Positions 8,739 to 20,055 of a stretch of 64,000 nt of DNA are shown one piece after another (the first letter of the stretch is position 1; each line of letters opens with the position of its first letter). Location: the NCBI RefSeq assembly GCF_030863805.1, contig NZ_CP132957.1:3782001-3846000 (forward strand), in the 5' to 3' direction. This DNA is from Kineothrix sp. MB12-C1. Lineage in GTDB: Bacteria > Bacillota > Clostridia > Lachnospirales > Lachnospiraceae. The position numbers and the translations under genes are program-made. Below the pieces are notes generated by a model. It saw only the letters and a program-made list of their open reading frames with translations, did not search any database and was not told the origin of the DNA.

Positions 8739-9904
8739 GAATGTGCTATCTTATCTACTTGTATCACTGCATCATAGGAGGAATCGATACATTTAATACG
8801 TTCTTTTAGATAAGCGATAATTTCTTCATCACTTTGTCTATAGTGAAAGGGGACCTCGATATCGAAAATGATATTTGTATGGGTAGGGCCCTTTACCAAA
8901 CGGAAATCGTGAAAATGAATCTCGGGGTAGGTTTCAGCAATTATCCCGCTAATTTGGCTTTTCAAAACATTCGTCTGTTCGTCCTTCATAAGAATTGGAT
9001 CCATATGTATGACGGCCTCACAGCGGAGTTCATTTTGAAGTCTGTGTTCGATATTATCGATCATATCATGAAGTGTGAGCATATCGCCGTCCGCCGGTAC
9101 TTCCGCATGAAGAGAGAGCATAACACGGCCGGGACCATAGTCATGGACGATCATATCGTGAATACCAAGAACGTGTTCGTAGCTCATAACGATCGATTCC
9201 ACCTGTTGGACGAATTCGGGACGGGGCGGCTGGCCGAGCAATGGGCTGATAGTTTCCTTCGCCGCACTATATCCGGCATAGAAGATGAAAAGGGCAACTA
9301 AAACGCCGCAGTAACCGTCGATGGCAAGGCCGGTAAGTTCACCTACTATAGCGGCAATAAGGACGACCGTAGTTGCCATGCTATCGCTTAGGCTATCCAT
9401 CGATGTAGCATGCATGGTGGCACTGTCAAGCTTTTTGCCGATACTTTTATTATAAAAGGACATGTATAGTTTTACACAGATAGAAATCAGCAAAATGATT
9501 ACGGTGACAGGGTTAAAGACCACGGGCTGAGGATGTAAGATTTTATCGATAGAGGAACGGACCAACTCGAAGGCCATAATCAAGATAGCGATGGATACGA
9601 GAAGACCTGATAAATATTCAATACGTCCATGACCGAACGGATGGTCTGAATCCGCTTCCTGGCCGGCCATTTTAAAGCCGATGAGTGTAATTAAGGAAGA
9701 ACCCGCATCGGATAGGTTATTGAAAGCATCGGCAGTTACCGCAATGGAGTTGCTAAGAACTCCGGCGAAGAATTTTCCGGCAAAGAGAAAGAGATTCAAA
9801 GCGATACCTACAGCACCGCACAATATACCGTATGCCTGTCGTACGCGAAGGGAAGAGATGTCATCGTCTTCCCGAATAAAAAGTCTGGCAAGTAAAGATA
9901 TCAT
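8720..9904 (-). CDS. cation diffusion facilitator exporter, probably manganese (MntE-like)
   Basis: A 394-residue CDF transporter that exports divalent metal in exchange for protons. It has about six membrane segments (residues about 25-225) and a cytoplasmic C-terminal domain (about 230-390). The intramembrane metal site appears as NNLSD in helix 2 and DSLSD in helix 5. This N-D-D-D pattern, rather than the D-D-H-D of zinc exporters, suggests Mn(II), an inference from known CDF subgroups. The helix 5 stretch HATSMDSLSDSM is typical. The gene is alone on the minus strand; CAGGAG lies about 8 nt before its ATG. It ends inside its own terminator loop. Confidence 0.88.
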   Translation of the reverse strand: MISLLARLFIREDDDISSLRVRQAYGILCGAVGIALNLFLFAGKFFAGVLSNSIAVTADAFNNLSDAGSSLITLIGFKMAGQEADSDHPFGHGRIEYLSGLLVSIAILIMAFELVRSSIDKILHPQPVVFNPVTVIILLISICVKLYMSFYNKSIGKKLDSATMHATSMDSLSDSMATTVVLIAAIVGELTGLAIDGYCGVLVALFIFYAGYSAAKETISPLLGQPPRPEFVQQVESIVMSYEHVLGIHDMIVHDYGPGRVMLSLHAEVPADGDMLTLHDMIDNIEHRLQNELRCEAVIHMDPILMKDEQTNVLKSQISGIIAETYPEIHFHDFRLVKGPTHTNIIFDIEVPFHYRQSDEEIIAYLKERIKCIDSSYDAVIQVDKIAHSNALQK

Positions 9905-9986
9905 AAAACTACTCCTGTGATGAGATTTTCGTTCATAGTAGATACATTATCTCTTATTTCCTATATATTATCTCTTATTTCTTATA

Positions 9987-10015
9987 TTTACAATATGCAA
10001 AAAAACATGTATAAT
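9987..10015 (+). promoter_or_regulatory. promoter of gpmI
   Basis: TTTACA (9987-9992) and TATAAT (10010-10015) are separated by exactly 17 bp. Transcription would start near 10022, leaving an about 140-nt leader that includes the repeat at 10075. Confidence 0.7.
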
Positions 10016-10074
10016 TGCAAACGGATAAGTAAAGATAATATTTATTCATTTTATGACAATTTATAAGTATGTTT

Positions 10075-10102
10075 GTAATTGTTCAGGTACTGCACAGTTA
10101 CG
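10075..10102. repeat. short palindromic intergenic repeat, copy 2
   Basis: GTAATTGTTCAG followed by GTACTGC and ACAGTTACG. The ends GTAATTGT and ACAGTTAC pair with one G-U. It is the shortest copy of the family and lies in the gpmI leader. Confidence 0.4.
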
Positions 10103-10163
10103 TATGTTTCTCATATTTACAATAAGTAATTTACTAAGGTAATATAGGAAAAGGAGAAGAAGG

Positions 10164-11708
10164 ATGAGTAAGAAACCAACAGTATTGATGATTTTGGATG
10201 GCTATGGCTTGAATGAAAGAGAAGACGGCAATGCCGTGGCAGAAGCTAATACGCCAGTGATGGATAACTTGATGAAGGAGTATCCTTTTGTAAAAGGTTA
10301 TGCCAGTGGTATGGCAGTAGGCCTTCCTGACGGACAGATGGGTAACTCGGAGGTAGGACATCTTAATATGGGCGCCGGACGTATCGTATATCAGGAACTT
10401 ACGAGAATTACGAAAGAGATTCATGACGGTACTTTCTTTGAAAATCCTGCTCTTTTGAAGGCGATAGAGAACTGTAAAGCGAATGATTCCGCACTTCATA
10501 TGTTCGGGCTCGTATCCGATGGCGGTGTTCATAGCCACAATACTCATATCTACGGAATCCTCGAGCTGGCGAAGAGAAATGGCCTTTCTAAAGTATATGT
10601 ACATTGCTTCTTAGATGGAAGAGATACTCCTCCTGAGAGCGGAAAAGGTTTCGTAGAGCAGTTAGAAGAGAAGATGAAAGAAATCGGTGTAGGTGAAGTA
10701 GCTTCTGTATCCGGTCGTTACTACGCCATGGATAGAGATAATAACTACGACAGAGTGAAGCTCGCTTATGATGCATTGACAAAGGGTGAAGGATTAAAAG
10801 CGGTAAGTGGCCCGGCAGCTATTGCAGAGTCTTATGACAGAGGCGAGACGGATGAGTTCGTAAAACCTACAGTAATTGAAAAGAATCGCGCTCCGGTAGC
10901 TCTGATTAAGGATAAGGATTCTGTTATATTCTTCAACTTCAGACCGGATAGGGCAAGAGAGATTACAAGATGCTTCTGTGACAATGAGTTCACAGCATTT
11001 GACAGAGGTGACAGAGTGGATACGACGTTCGTATGCTTCTCCGATTACGATCCTACCATTCCGAATAAGGATGTAGCATTCCATAAGATTGCAGTAACTA
11101 ATACATTTGGTGAATGGCTTGCACAAAACCATATGACACAGGCGAGAATTGCAGAGACGGAGAAATATGCACATGTTACTTTCTTCTTTAACGGCGGTGT
11201 AGAAACACCGAATGAAGGAGAAGACAGAATTCTTGTTAATTCACCTAAGGATGTTGCTACTTATGACTTGAAGCCTGAAATGAGTGCTTATGAAGTATGC
11301 GATAAACTGGTAGGAGCAATTAAATCTGACAAATACGATGTTATCGTAGTGAACTTTGCCAATCCGGATATGGTTGGACACACAGGTGTGGAGAACGCTG
11401 CGATCCGAGCAATCGAAGCAGTGGACGAATGTGTGGGAAGGGCAGTAGAAGCTATCAGAGAAGTAGGGGGAGCGATGTTTATCTGTGCGGATCACGGAAA
11501 TGCAGAGCAGCTCGTAGATTATGTAACGGGAGAACCTTTCACAGCTCATACTACGAATCCGGTACCATTTATCCTTGTGAACTACGATGAGGCTTATACA
11601 CTGAAAGAAGACGGATGCCTTGCAGACATTATTCCTACGATGATTGAGATGATGGGAATGAAACAACCGGAAGAGATGACCGGAAAGTCATTGTTGATTA
11701 AGAAATAA
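10164..11708 (+). CDS. gpmI: 2,3-bisphosphoglycerate-independent phosphoglycerate mutase
   Basis: A 514-residue enzyme of full family length that interconverts 3- and 2-phosphoglycerate in glycolysis, using two Mn ions. The N-terminal metal-binding LMILDGYG, the phosphoserine motif GNSEVGHLNMGAG, the metal ligands in FANPDMVGHTG and FICADHGNAEQ, and the intermediate GRYYAMDRD are all intact. AAAGGAGAAGAAGG precedes ATG 10164. The gene has its own promoter and leader. With eno (16113) it supplies two consecutive lower-glycolysis steps in the same neighbourhood but not in one operon. The nearby Mn-type CDF exporter is of interest because the enzyme needs Mn. Confidence 0.97.
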   Translation: MSKKPTVLMILDGYGLNEREDGNAVAEANTPVMDNLMKEYPFVKGYASGMAVGLPDGQMGNSEVGHLNMGAGRIVYQELTRITKEIHDGTFFENPALLKAIENCKANDSALHMFGLVSDGGVHSHNTHIYGILELAKRNGLSKVYVHCFLDGRDTPPESGKGFVEQLEEKMKEIGVGEVASVSGRYYAMDRDNNYDRVKLAYDALTKGEGLKAVSGPAAIAESYDRGETDEFVKPTVIEKNRAPVALIKDKDSVIFFNFRPDRAREITRCFCDNEFTAFDRGDRVDTTFVCFSDYDPTIPNKDVAFHKIAVTNTFGEWLAQNHMTQARIAETEKYAHVTFFFNGGVETPNEGEDRILVNSPKDVATYDLKPEMSAYEVCDKLVGAIKSDKYDVIVVNFANPDMVGHTGVENAAIRAIEAVDECVGRAVEAIREVGGAMFICADHGNAEQLVDYVTGEPFTAHTTNPVPFILVNYDEAYTLKEDGCLADIIPTMIEMMGMKQPEEMTGKSLLIKK

Positions 11709-11754
11709 AAAGTGCTATAAACGAAAGACGATATAAGTAGAAAAGAGCGGCAAG

Positions 11755-12265
11755 ATGTTAGGAACGTTAGTAAATGCGATAGCTATTATAGTAGGTGCAG
11801 TAGTAGGAATCGTTTTAAAGAAGGGGTTGCCGGGGAGAATGACGGATACCTTAATGAAGGGAGTCGGACTGTGTACCGTATTTCTCGGTATCAGTGGTTC
11901 CTTGACTTGTTTGTGTAGGTGCTATGGCGATTGTAGGTGCCTTACAAAGTGGGCTTATGGGAGATCATAAGATGCTTTTTAGCAAATCGATCCTTGACTT
12001 TATCATGGCAGTCGTTCTTTCATCCACTTTGGGAATAGGAGTTGCTTTTTCTGCAGGCCTGGTCTTCCTCTATCAAGGTTCCATTACGTTGCTTGCACAG
12101 TGGATTGCACCTTTTCTGACGAATACAGTGATTATGGAGATGACTTGTGTCGGCTCTGTCGTTATGATTGGACTCGGCCTGAATATTATCGGAATCACGA
12201 AGCTTCGGGTTATGAATTATGTGCCTGCGATTTTCGTCCCGATTATTCTTTGCAGATTGATATAA
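11755..12265 (+). pseudogene. DUF554 membrane protein, internally deleted and frameshifted
   Basis: The N-terminal part (11755-about 11905) reads MLGTLVNAIAIIVGAVVG and MKGVGLCTVFLGISGSL, and the C-terminal part in another frame (about 11908-12265) reads LVCVGAMAIVGALQSGL, then FLYQGSITLLA and NIIGITKLRVMNYVPA. These are the two ends of DUF554, normally about 230 residues. Roughly 60-70 residues between them are missing and the junction shifts frame. The downstream piece could start at ATG 11924 but would lack the first helices. A complete DUF554 protein is a multi-pass membrane protein of unproven function. Confidence 0.8.
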
Positions 12266-12287
12266 AAATTGACAAATGATTAAGAAC

Positions 12288-12335
12288 GCCTTATGGAACT
12301 CGTTGAGTAAACGAGATTCATAAGGCTTCTTTTTA
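12288..12335 (+). terminator. intrinsic terminator after DUF554 remnant
   Basis: GCCTTATG (12288-12295) pairs with CATAAGGC (12319-12326), with an inner CTCGT/ACGAG stem, followed by TTCTTTTT. Confidence 0.85.
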
Positions 12336-12338
12336 TGC

Positions 12339-12390
12339 TTGACAAAAGGCATAGCAGGGTATAACATGTGTGTTAGTAGTGATAGTACAC
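12339..12390 (+). promoter_or_regulatory. promoter and candidate YtrA-type operator
   Basis: TTGACA at 12339-12344 is followed 15-17 bp later by TATAACAT. Immediately downstream lies TGTGTTAGTAGTGATAGTACACA, split as TGTGTTAGTAG and TGATAGTACACA, whose ends TGTGT and ACACA are inverted and resemble operators of YtrA-type regulators. Autoregulation by the next gene is the likely logic. Confidence 0.5.
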
Positions 12391-12444
12391 ATTAAACACT
12401 AGTGGTTGGAGAAGAATGGGTTAGAACCAAAGGAAGGTGAATAC

Positions 12445-12804
12445 ATGATAATTCTTGATTATAAGGATGCCCGGCCTATCTACGAACAAATTGTAGAGAA
12501 GTTTAAGTTACTGATTTTGAAAGGGATTTTGTTAAAAGATGAACAGATGCCCTCAGTAAGAAGCTTGGCGGTGGAGCTCGCCATCAATCCGAATACGATA
12601 CAGAAGGCTTACACAGAACTGGAACGTAAGGGCTATATTTATGTAGTTAAGGGTAGAGGGAACTTTGTAGCGGACAATGCAAATCTTCTCGATGAAAGAA
12701 AAGGGGAACTGAGGGAGCGAATGATTCTTTTATATAAGGAAGGGCAGGAGCTCGGTATGACAAAGGCTGATTTTATAAGCTGCCTTGAAAAAATGGATGG
12801 GTAA
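12445..12804 (+). CDS. GntR family regulator, YtrA subfamily
   Basis: A 119-residue regulator. The N-terminal winged helix (about 8-75) contains RPIYEQIVEKFK and the recognition segment SVRSLAVELAINPNTIQKAY, followed by the wing GYIYVVKGRGNFV. The short C-terminal tail without an effector domain defines the YtrA group, whose members control adjacent ABC transporter genes. Start ATG 12445 follows GGAAGGTG with good spacing. The ABC ATPase gene follows after 28 nt. In relatives such as Bacillus subtilis ytr the cluster responds to cell-wall-active antibiotics; whether it does so here is not shown. Confidence 0.88.
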   Translation: MIILDYKDARPIYEQIVEKFKLLILKGILLKDEQMPSVRSLAVELAINPNTIQKAYTELERKGYIYVVKGRGNFVADNANLLDERKGELRERMILLYKEGQELGMTKADFISCLEKMDG

Positions 12805-12832
12805 TCGCTTGTAGGGCGGATAGGAGGAGACA

Positions 12833-13738
12833 ATGATTGAGATAAAGAATGTCAGTAAAGCATTTGAAGATATTCTTGCTGTCGATGATGTCAGTGTAAC
12901 AATGAAAGAAGATACAGTGTTTGGTCTTATTGGTACAAACGGGGCTGGAAAAAGCACGGTACTTCGAATGATGGCAGGGGTTCTAAAAGCGGATAAGGGA
13001 ACAATTATGGTAGACGGTATACCGGTCTACGATAACATTGAGGTGAAGGAGAACGTCTTTTTTATTGCGGATGAACCGTATTTTTTCTCCAATGCGAATG
13101 GAGAGGAAATGGAAAAGTATTTTTCCTCGATATACAAGGCATTTCGACGGGATGAATTTTATCTATACATGGACAATTTTGGTCTGAATAAAAAGAGAAA
13201 GATCAATACCTTTTCCAAGGGAATGAAAAAGCAGCTCGCCTTGTTATGCGGTATTTGTTCGGGCGCGAAATACCTGCTGTGCGATGAAACGTTCGATGGT
13301 TTAGATCCGGTGATGCGTCAAGGCGTGAAAAGTATCTTTGCAAAGGAAATGGAAACAAGGGGACTTACGCCTATTATTGCTTCCCACAACTTAAGAGAAC
13401 TCGAGGATATTTGCGATCATGTAGGTTTGCTGCATAAGGGGGGCGTATTGTTATCGAAGGATTTAGAGGATATGAAGTGTAATATTCAAAAGGTACAATG
13501 TGTATTTAAGGAAGAGGTGGCTGAGAAGAAGTGCTTAGAGGGCTTAGTTGTTATGAAAGAGGAAAAGCGAGGTTCTCTTTATACCCTTACGGTCAGAGGA
13601 AGCAGGGAAGAGGTACTAACGCATTTTGCTACAGTAGATACCATATTCTTTGAAGTGCTGCCTCTTTCCCTGGAGGAAATATTTATCAGTGAGACGGAGG
13701 TGGTTGGATATGATATCAAAAAACTCATTCTTGGTTAA
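12833..13738 (+). CDS. ABC transporter ATP-binding protein
   Basis: A 301-residue ATPase subunit. The Walker A motif is GTNGAGKST (about residues 36-44), the signature motif is FSKGMKKQ, Walker B is YLLCDETFDGLDP, and the switch His is in IIASHNLREL. The last 70 residues form a separate accessory domain seen in this subgroup. AGGAGGAGACA precedes ATG 12833. Its 3' end overlaps the permease gene by 29 bp, so the two are translationally coupled. The substrate is unknown. Confidence 0.92.
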   Translation: MIEIKNVSKAFEDILAVDDVSVTMKEDTVFGLIGTNGAGKSTVLRMMAGVLKADKGTIMVDGIPVYDNIEVKENVFFIADEPYFFSNANGEEMEKYFSSIYKAFRRDEFYLYMDNFGLNKKRKINTFSKGMKKQLALLCGICSGAKYLLCDETFDGLDPVMRQGVKSIFAKEMETRGLTPIIASHNLRELEDICDHVGLLHKGGVLLSKDLEDMKCNIQKVQCVFKEEVAEKKCLEGLVVMKEEKRGSLYTLTVRGSREEVLTHFATVDTIFFEVLPLSLEEIFISETEVVGYDIKKLILG

Positions 13739-15815
13739 TATGAGAGAGAATAATAAGAGGAGATCTTGGGTATGGGCCATCTCCGCACTATTTTGGTTCT
13801 TCTATTATCCGGTCGCGACAGCGATCTTAATGAGCAGGAAAAAGAACCATAATATAATTGATAATTTATCAGGAACGGTTGCCAAGGAACGGTTAGCGGA
13901 AGCGGCGGGGCAGTGGCTCAGTGCGGATATATTGGTGATGACATTCGTAGGTATCTTAGCCATTGTATGTGCAATTCATGGATTTTCTTATTTATACAGT
14001 AGGAAAAAGGTGGATTTATATCATAGTGTTCCTGTATCGAAAAGACGCCGATTTGCGGTGATTTATGTGAATGGAGTTCTGATATTTTTCCTGCCGTATC
14101 TGTTGAATGTATTCCTTGGGATTCTCGTGGCAGGAATAAACGGTGGAATGAATGTTATCAATGTGAAAATCACCCTTATCTCTGTGTTGATGAACCTTAT
14201 TCTTTATCTGGGGGTATACAGCCTTACGATTATAGCGGTAATGATGACGGGAAATATTGTAATGACCTTGCTTGGTACGGCAATTTTTCTTGGCTATGAG
14301 TTGGCAGTCAGAATGTTAATGACGTTTTACCAGTCAGCATTTTTCCAATATTATCACTATCGCTATGATTATCAGCCTCTTTCTTCGCCGATAGGATACT
14401 ATATAGAAGCAGTACAACATATAGAAAGTACCAATTCTTCCTTTATGGGAGTTCTTGCCCCTATGATGAAGTGTATGGTGCTGGCTATACTCTTTGGAAC
14501 ATTGGCATATGCTGCCTATAGGAGACGTCCTTCTGAGGCTGCGGGGAAATCTATGGCATTCTCAGTAACAAAGGCAGCGATAAAGACCTTTCTCGTAGTT
14601 CCCTTTACCTTATTTGTAGGAATTACGGTAAGAGATATCGTAGGAGCGGATGGCGGAGGAAAAAGCAGCGCAGTGATTCTTCTCTTTGTTATGGCAGCAG
14701 CAGCTATTATCGGCAGTTGTTTAATAGAAGTCATTTATGAATTGGATATCCGTGCTGCCCTTAGGAAGAAACATCAAATTCTAATTATCGGTGCATGTAC
14801 TGCAATTATTTACAGTATCTTTCAGTTCGATCTCACCGGCTTCGATAAGTGGACACCAAATCCGGAGAAGCTGGAGGAGGCAACAGTTATTATTTCCGGA
14901 CTTACCTACAGGCAGACCTATGTGGATGAAGAACTCAGACGTATGAATCCGGAGGAGTATGTTTTGCAAATGCCGGGAATTACCGATATTGAAGCTATCT
15001 GTGAGTTGTCGGAAAAGAAGGCAGAACACGAAAACAAAAACATCCAGGGTGAAAATTCCTACCTTTGGATGGATGTGGCATATCGTATGAAGAGCGGAAG
15101 AGTCATATGGCGGTCATTTGCGGTAGATGCGAGGGAAGAGGCTGTCCTAAACAAGATTATGAGTAATGAGGAATTTAAAAGAGCGAATTATCAAATCTAC
15201 GAGGATGCTATCTTCGATCGAATAAAGGGAAAGGATTCGTATCAGATACTTTATCATACGGGAATAAGCGCGGTTAACCTCTCCCCTGATGATACGGATT
15301 TAATCAGACAGCTCTATATTAAAGACCTGGAAAATACTGATTATACAAAGAGAAAAGATGAGTTTATCTGCGGAACCCTTGAGTTCTCCGTAAGAAGTGG
15401 TAGTTATATGTGGTTTGAATATGATATTTATCCTTCTTATACGAATATCATTGGCTATCTGAAAGAAAAGGGATTGTACGAGGAAATGACTGTAAAAGCG
15501 CAAGATATTGCAAGCATAACGGTTACGAACAACCACTATGAGATGTATTCTGTAGATGACGATATGGTTCAGGACTATAGCATCACCAAAACCTTTTCGG
15601 AGGAAGAACAGATAGGAGAGCTGGTAGACGCACTGTATCCGGCAAGTTTTGATTCGATGTTCAAAATGACCGATACGATATCCACCGACTATTATGTGTA
15701 CGTTCAATTGAAGAATGGTACGAATAATTCTAATTATTATCGCGGTGATAGCGGATTTTATCTCATTACGGAGAAGATTCCGGATTGGCTCGTGAGAGAG
15801 ACTGCTTATGAATGA
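13710..15815 (+). CDS. ABC transporter permease, DUF6449-like
   Basis: A 701-residue membrane subunit. The first 345 residues hold about seven membrane segments; residues about 380-690 form a large extracytoplasmic domain after a last hydrophobic segment (ILIIGACTAIIYSIF). The latter part resembles the DUF6449 domain found in permeases next to YtrA regulators. ATG 13710 was chosen because GGAGG (13696-13700) lies upstream, inside the ATPase gene; the longer frame from 13650 lacks a binding site. With the regulator and ATPase it forms a three-gene operon that ends at a strong terminator. Confidence 0.8.
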   Translation: MISKNSFLVNMRENNKRRSWVWAISALFWFFYYPVATAILMSRKKNHNIIDNLSGTVAKERLAEAAGQWLSADILVMTFVGILAIVCAIHGFSYLYSRKKVDLYHSVPVSKRRRFAVIYVNGVLIFFLPYLLNVFLGILVAGINGGMNVINVKITLISVLMNLILYLGVYSLTIIAVMMTGNIVMTLLGTAIFLGYELAVRMLMTFYQSAFFQYYHYRYDYQPLSSPIGYYIEAVQHIESTNSSFMGVLAPMMKCMVLAILFGTLAYAAYRRRPSEAAGKSMAFSVTKAAIKTFLVVPFTLFVGITVRDIVGADGGGKSSAVILLFVMAAAAIIGSCLIEVIYELDIRAALRKKHQILIIGACTAIIYSIFQFDLTGFDKWTPNPEKLEEATVIISGLTYRQTYVDEELRRMNPEEYVLQMPGITDIEAICELSEKKAEHENKNIQGENSYLWMDVAYRMKSGRVIWRSFAVDAREEAVLNKIMSNEEFKRANYQIYEDAIFDRIKGKDSYQILYHTGISAVNLSPDDTDLIRQLYIKDLENTDYTKRKDEFICGTLEFSVRSGSYMWFEYDIYPSYTNIIGYLKEKGLYEEMTVKAQDIASITVTNNHYEMYSVDDDMVQDYSITKTFSEEEQIGELVDALYPASFDSMFKMTDTISTDYYVYVQLKNGTNNSNYYRGDSGFYLITEKIPDWLVRETAYE

Positions 15816-15895
15816 AGAGCAGACGGCACATTCGTTTATTTTAATGGATGTAGCATGATTACACATAAAATTTATTAATGTTTGTACTCAAGCTT

Positions 15896-15949
15896 AAAGA
15901 AAGCGAAGGTTATGGCAGGGATGTCGCAGCCTTTGCTTTCTTGTTTTTT
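15896..15949 (+). terminator. intrinsic terminator of the GntR/ABC operon
   Basis: AGAAAGCGAAGG and CCTTTGCTTTCT form an about 12-bp stem, with GTTTTTTA following. It lies about 80 nt after the permease stop. Confidence 0.8.
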
Positions 15950-16047
15950 ATGTAATTAGAAAAGTTCTCCTAATATATAGAATGGACGAAGCACGCTTTT
16001 ATTCTGCATGATTTTTCAAAATAAGGAAATAAATATAAAGATAGAAA

Positions 16048-17420
<1,373 letters not shown>

Positions 17421-17438
17421 AGAAAAATCTAAAAATAC

Positions 17439-17467
17439 TTGAAAATATAACCAGCATATGATAAACT
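17439..17467 (+). promoter_or_regulatory. promoter of secG
   Basis: TTGAAA (17439-17444), a 17-bp spacer, and TAAACT (17462-17467) lie just before the secG ribosome binding site TAGGAGGTG. Confidence 0.55.
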
Positions 17468-17496
17468 AAAATCTGCTTGTATTAGGAGGTGTAGAA

Positions 17497-17736
17497 ATGG
17501 AAGTTTTAAGAATTATATTGTTAGTAGCTTTTATTATAATATGCTTTGCTTTGGTTATATTAGTATTGATGCAGGAAGGTAAATCGGCAGGTTTAGGAGC
17601 CATCAGTGGCGCAGCGGAGACTTATTGGGGTAAGAACAAGGGGCGTTCTATGGAAGGAACTCTCGTTAAGATTACCAAGTATCTGGCAGCGGGCTTTATT
17701 GTGTTGGCAGCGATCTTAAATCTTAATGTATTTTAA
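17497..17736 (+). CDS. secG: preprotein translocase subunit SecG
   Basis: A 79-residue protein with two membrane helices, at about residues 3-23 and 57-78. The cytoplasmic loop contains LMQEGKSAGLGAISG and ETYWGKNKGRSMEG, typical of SecG. It is an accessory subunit of the SecYEG channel. TAGGAGGTG lies 7 nt before ATG 17497. The position just upstream of rnr and smpB is conserved in many Firmicutes. Confidence 0.95.
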   Translation: MEVLRIILLVAFIIICFALVILVLMQEGKSAGLGAISGAAETYWGKNKGRSMEGTLVKITKYLAAGFIVLAAILNLNVF

Positions 17737-17747
17737 GGATGATTACA

Positions 17748-17781
17748 AAAGCGCTCTTGCATATAACAAGGGTGCTTTTTT
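17748..17781 (+). terminator. intrinsic terminator after secG
   Basis: AGCGCTCTTG and CAAGGGTGCT form a 10-bp stem containing G-U pairs, followed by TTTTTT. Confidence 0.7.
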
Positions 17782-17884
17782 CATATTATGGGACAGATTT
17801 TGTTGTAGTTGATGATGAGAGTGAAGCGCATTTTTGTTCGATATGAGACACGGTTTTATTCTGAGAAGGTAAGTGAGGGACGAT

Positions 17885-20029
17885 ATGAATAGGGAATTAT
17901 ATGATAAAAGGAAGAATTTAATATGTGAACTTGTAGCGGATGAAATGTATGTTCCTATGAAAGAAAAAGAAATAGCAGCTTTTATGCAAGTGTCAAAGGA
18001 AGATAGAGAGGAATTTCATCAGATTCTGGAAGAACTTTTAGCCCAGAGCCGCCTGAGTCTTACTTCCAAAGGGAAGTATACCAAGCCGGATGAGAGAATT
18101 GTGACAGGAATCTTTATTAGCAATGCCAGAGGATTTGGCTTTGTTGAGGTAGAAGGCCGAGATGGGGATTTGTTTATTCCCGATACTAAGACAAATGGAG
18201 CTTTTCATAAGGATACGGTACAGGTAAGGCTTCTTCCGGGTGGGAAGGGAAAGCGCCAAGAGGCAGAAGTAATTAAGGTTCTTGCCCGTGGAATGACGCA
18301 GATTGTAGGTACATTCCAAAAGTCCAGGAATTTCGGATTTGTTTTACCGGATAATAGCAAGCTATCGGAAGATATCTTCGTTCCGTTGGAACGTTCTAAA
18401 GGGGCGGTAGATGGGCATAAAGTAGTGGTAGAACTTACTGGTTACGGCGATGAACAAAAAGGAAAGAAGCCGGAAGGAAAAGTTATCGAGATTCTGGGGC
18501 ATATGAATGATCCGGGAGTGGATATCTTATCGATTGTAAGAAATTTCGAATTGCCTACAGGTTTTGAAGAGAAGGTATTGACGCAGGCAGAGCGTGTTGC
18601 TTCAGAAGTATCCGAGGCTGATATGCAGGGAAGAGAAGATTTGCGGAAGGTACAGATGGTAACGATAGACGGTGAAGATGCCAAAGACTTGGATGATGCA
18701 ATCAGCATATCGAGGGAGGGAGATAATTACCTTCTTGGTGTTCATATTGCCGATGTTACCAATTATGTTCAGGAGAATTCAGCGTTAGACAGAGAAGCAC
18801 TTAACAGAGGGACTAGCGTCTATTTGGTGGACAGGGTAATTCCAATGCTTCCCCATGTACTTTCTAATGGGATATGTTCCTTAAATCAAGGGGAAGATAG
18901 GCTGGCGCTTAGCTGCATTATGACAGTGAATTCCAAAGGTGAGGTAATCGATTACCGAATTGCAGAAACGGTTATCTGTATCGATCGACGGATGAGTTAC
19001 ACGAGCGTAAAGAAGATTCTTGAAGATAAGGATGAAGCGGAACGTGAAGAGCATAAAGAGTTTGTGCCTATGTTCGAACAGATGGAAGAACTCGCAGCTA
19101 TTTTGCGGGAGAAAAGAAGGAAACGAGGCTCTATCGATTTTGATTTCCCTGAAACAAAAATTATATTGGACCAAGAAGGGCATCCGTTGGAGATAAAGCC
19201 CTACGACAGAAATACAGCGACGAAAATTATTGAAGACTTTATGCTTTTAGCGAATGAGACAGTAGCACAGCATTTTTACTGGCTCGATCTTCCTTTCGTT
19301 TATCGAATTCATGGCAATCCGGATCCGGAGAAGATTACGCAGCTCGGTATATTTATTCGTAACTTCGGGTATGGGCTTAAAGCCTCTAAGGACGAGATAC
19401 ACCCGAAAGAGATTCAGAAGTTATTAGGGAGAATTGAGGGAACGAAGGAGGAAATGTTAATTAGCAGACTTACCCTCCGAAGTATGAAGCAAGCAAAGTA
19501 TTCCGTAGATTGTACGGGACATTTTGGGCTGGCTTGTCCCTATTACTGTCATTTTACATCTCCGATTCGTAGGTATCCGGATTTACAAATACACCGCATT
19601 ATTAAGGAACAGCTTAGAGGGCGTCTAAAAGAAGAACGCACCTCCCATTATGAGGAGATTCTTCCCGGAGTGGCGGATCGTTCCTCTAAGATGGAGCGGC
19701 GTGCGGATGAGGCAGAGCGTGAGACCGATAAGTTAAAGAAAGCAGAATATATGGAGAAACATATCGGAGAGCAATTCGAAGGTGTGATTTCGGGTATTAC
19801 AAGTTGGGGCATCTATGTGGAACTGCCCAATACGGTAGAAGGACTTATCCATGTATCTGAATTAGAAGGCGATTATTTCTATTACGATGAATTGAATTAT
19901 GAGATGGTAGGAAGGGATTCGGGCAAACGCTATCGACTGGGAGAACGTATTGTGGTTATAGTGGATGGTACCGACCGCTTCACCAGAACGGTGGACTTCA
20001 TACCTGCAGAGCAGGAAGAAGGGGTGTAG
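17885..20029 (+). CDS. rnr: ribonuclease R
   Basis: A 714-residue 3'-5' exoribonuclease that degrades structured RNA and, with tmRNA, defective mRNAs. Order: an N-terminal winged-helix region, two cold-shock domains (about 70-220), the RNB catalytic domain (about 255-585, with [12 protein letters not shown] carrying the metal-binding Asp residues), and a C-terminal S1 domain (about 625-705). ATG 17885 was chosen; GTG 17873 is a close alternative with an equally weak binding site. It forms a functional group with smpB, 26 nt downstream, and ssrA. Confidence 0.95.
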   Translation: MNRELYDKRKNLICELVADEMYVPMKEKEIAAFMQVSKEDREEFHQILEELLAQSRLSLTSKGKYTKPDERIVTGIFISNARGFGFVEVEGRDGDLFIPDTKTNGAFHKDTVQVRLLPGGKGKRQEAEVIKVLARGMTQIVGTFQKSRNFGFVLPDNSKLSEDIFVPLERSKGAVDGHKVVVELTGYGDEQKGKKPEGKVIEILGHMNDPGVDILSIVRNFELPTGFEEKVLTQAERVASEVSEADMQGREDLRKVQMVTIDGEDAKDLDDAISISREGDNYLLGVHIADVTNYVQENSALDREALNRGTSVYLVDRVIPMLPHVLSNGICSLNQGEDRLALSCIMTVNSKGEVIDYRIAETVICIDRRMSYTSVKKILEDKDEAEREEHKEFVPMFEQMEELAAILREKRRKRGSIDFDFPETKIILDQEGHPLEIKPYDRNTATKIIEDFMLLANETVAQHFYWLDLPFVYRIHGNPDPEKITQLGIFIRNFGYGLKASKDEIHPKEIQKLLGRIEGTKEEMLISRLTLRSMKQAKYSVDCTGHFGLACPYYCHFTSPIRRYPDLQIHRIIKEQLRGRLKEERTSHYEEILPGVADRSSKMERRADEAERETDKLKKAEYMEKHIGEQFEGVISGITSWGIYVELPNTVEGLIHVSELEGDYFYYDELNYEMVGRDSGKRYRLGERIVVIVDGTDRFTRTVDFIPAEQEEGV

Positions 20030-20055
20030 ACCGTAAGAAAGGTATGGTGAGCAAT

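Noticed and set aside
8834-9301. 155-residue plus-strand open frame
   Set aside because: Lies wholly opposite the CDF exporter gene, with no binding site and no family resemblance; it is an antisense shadow.
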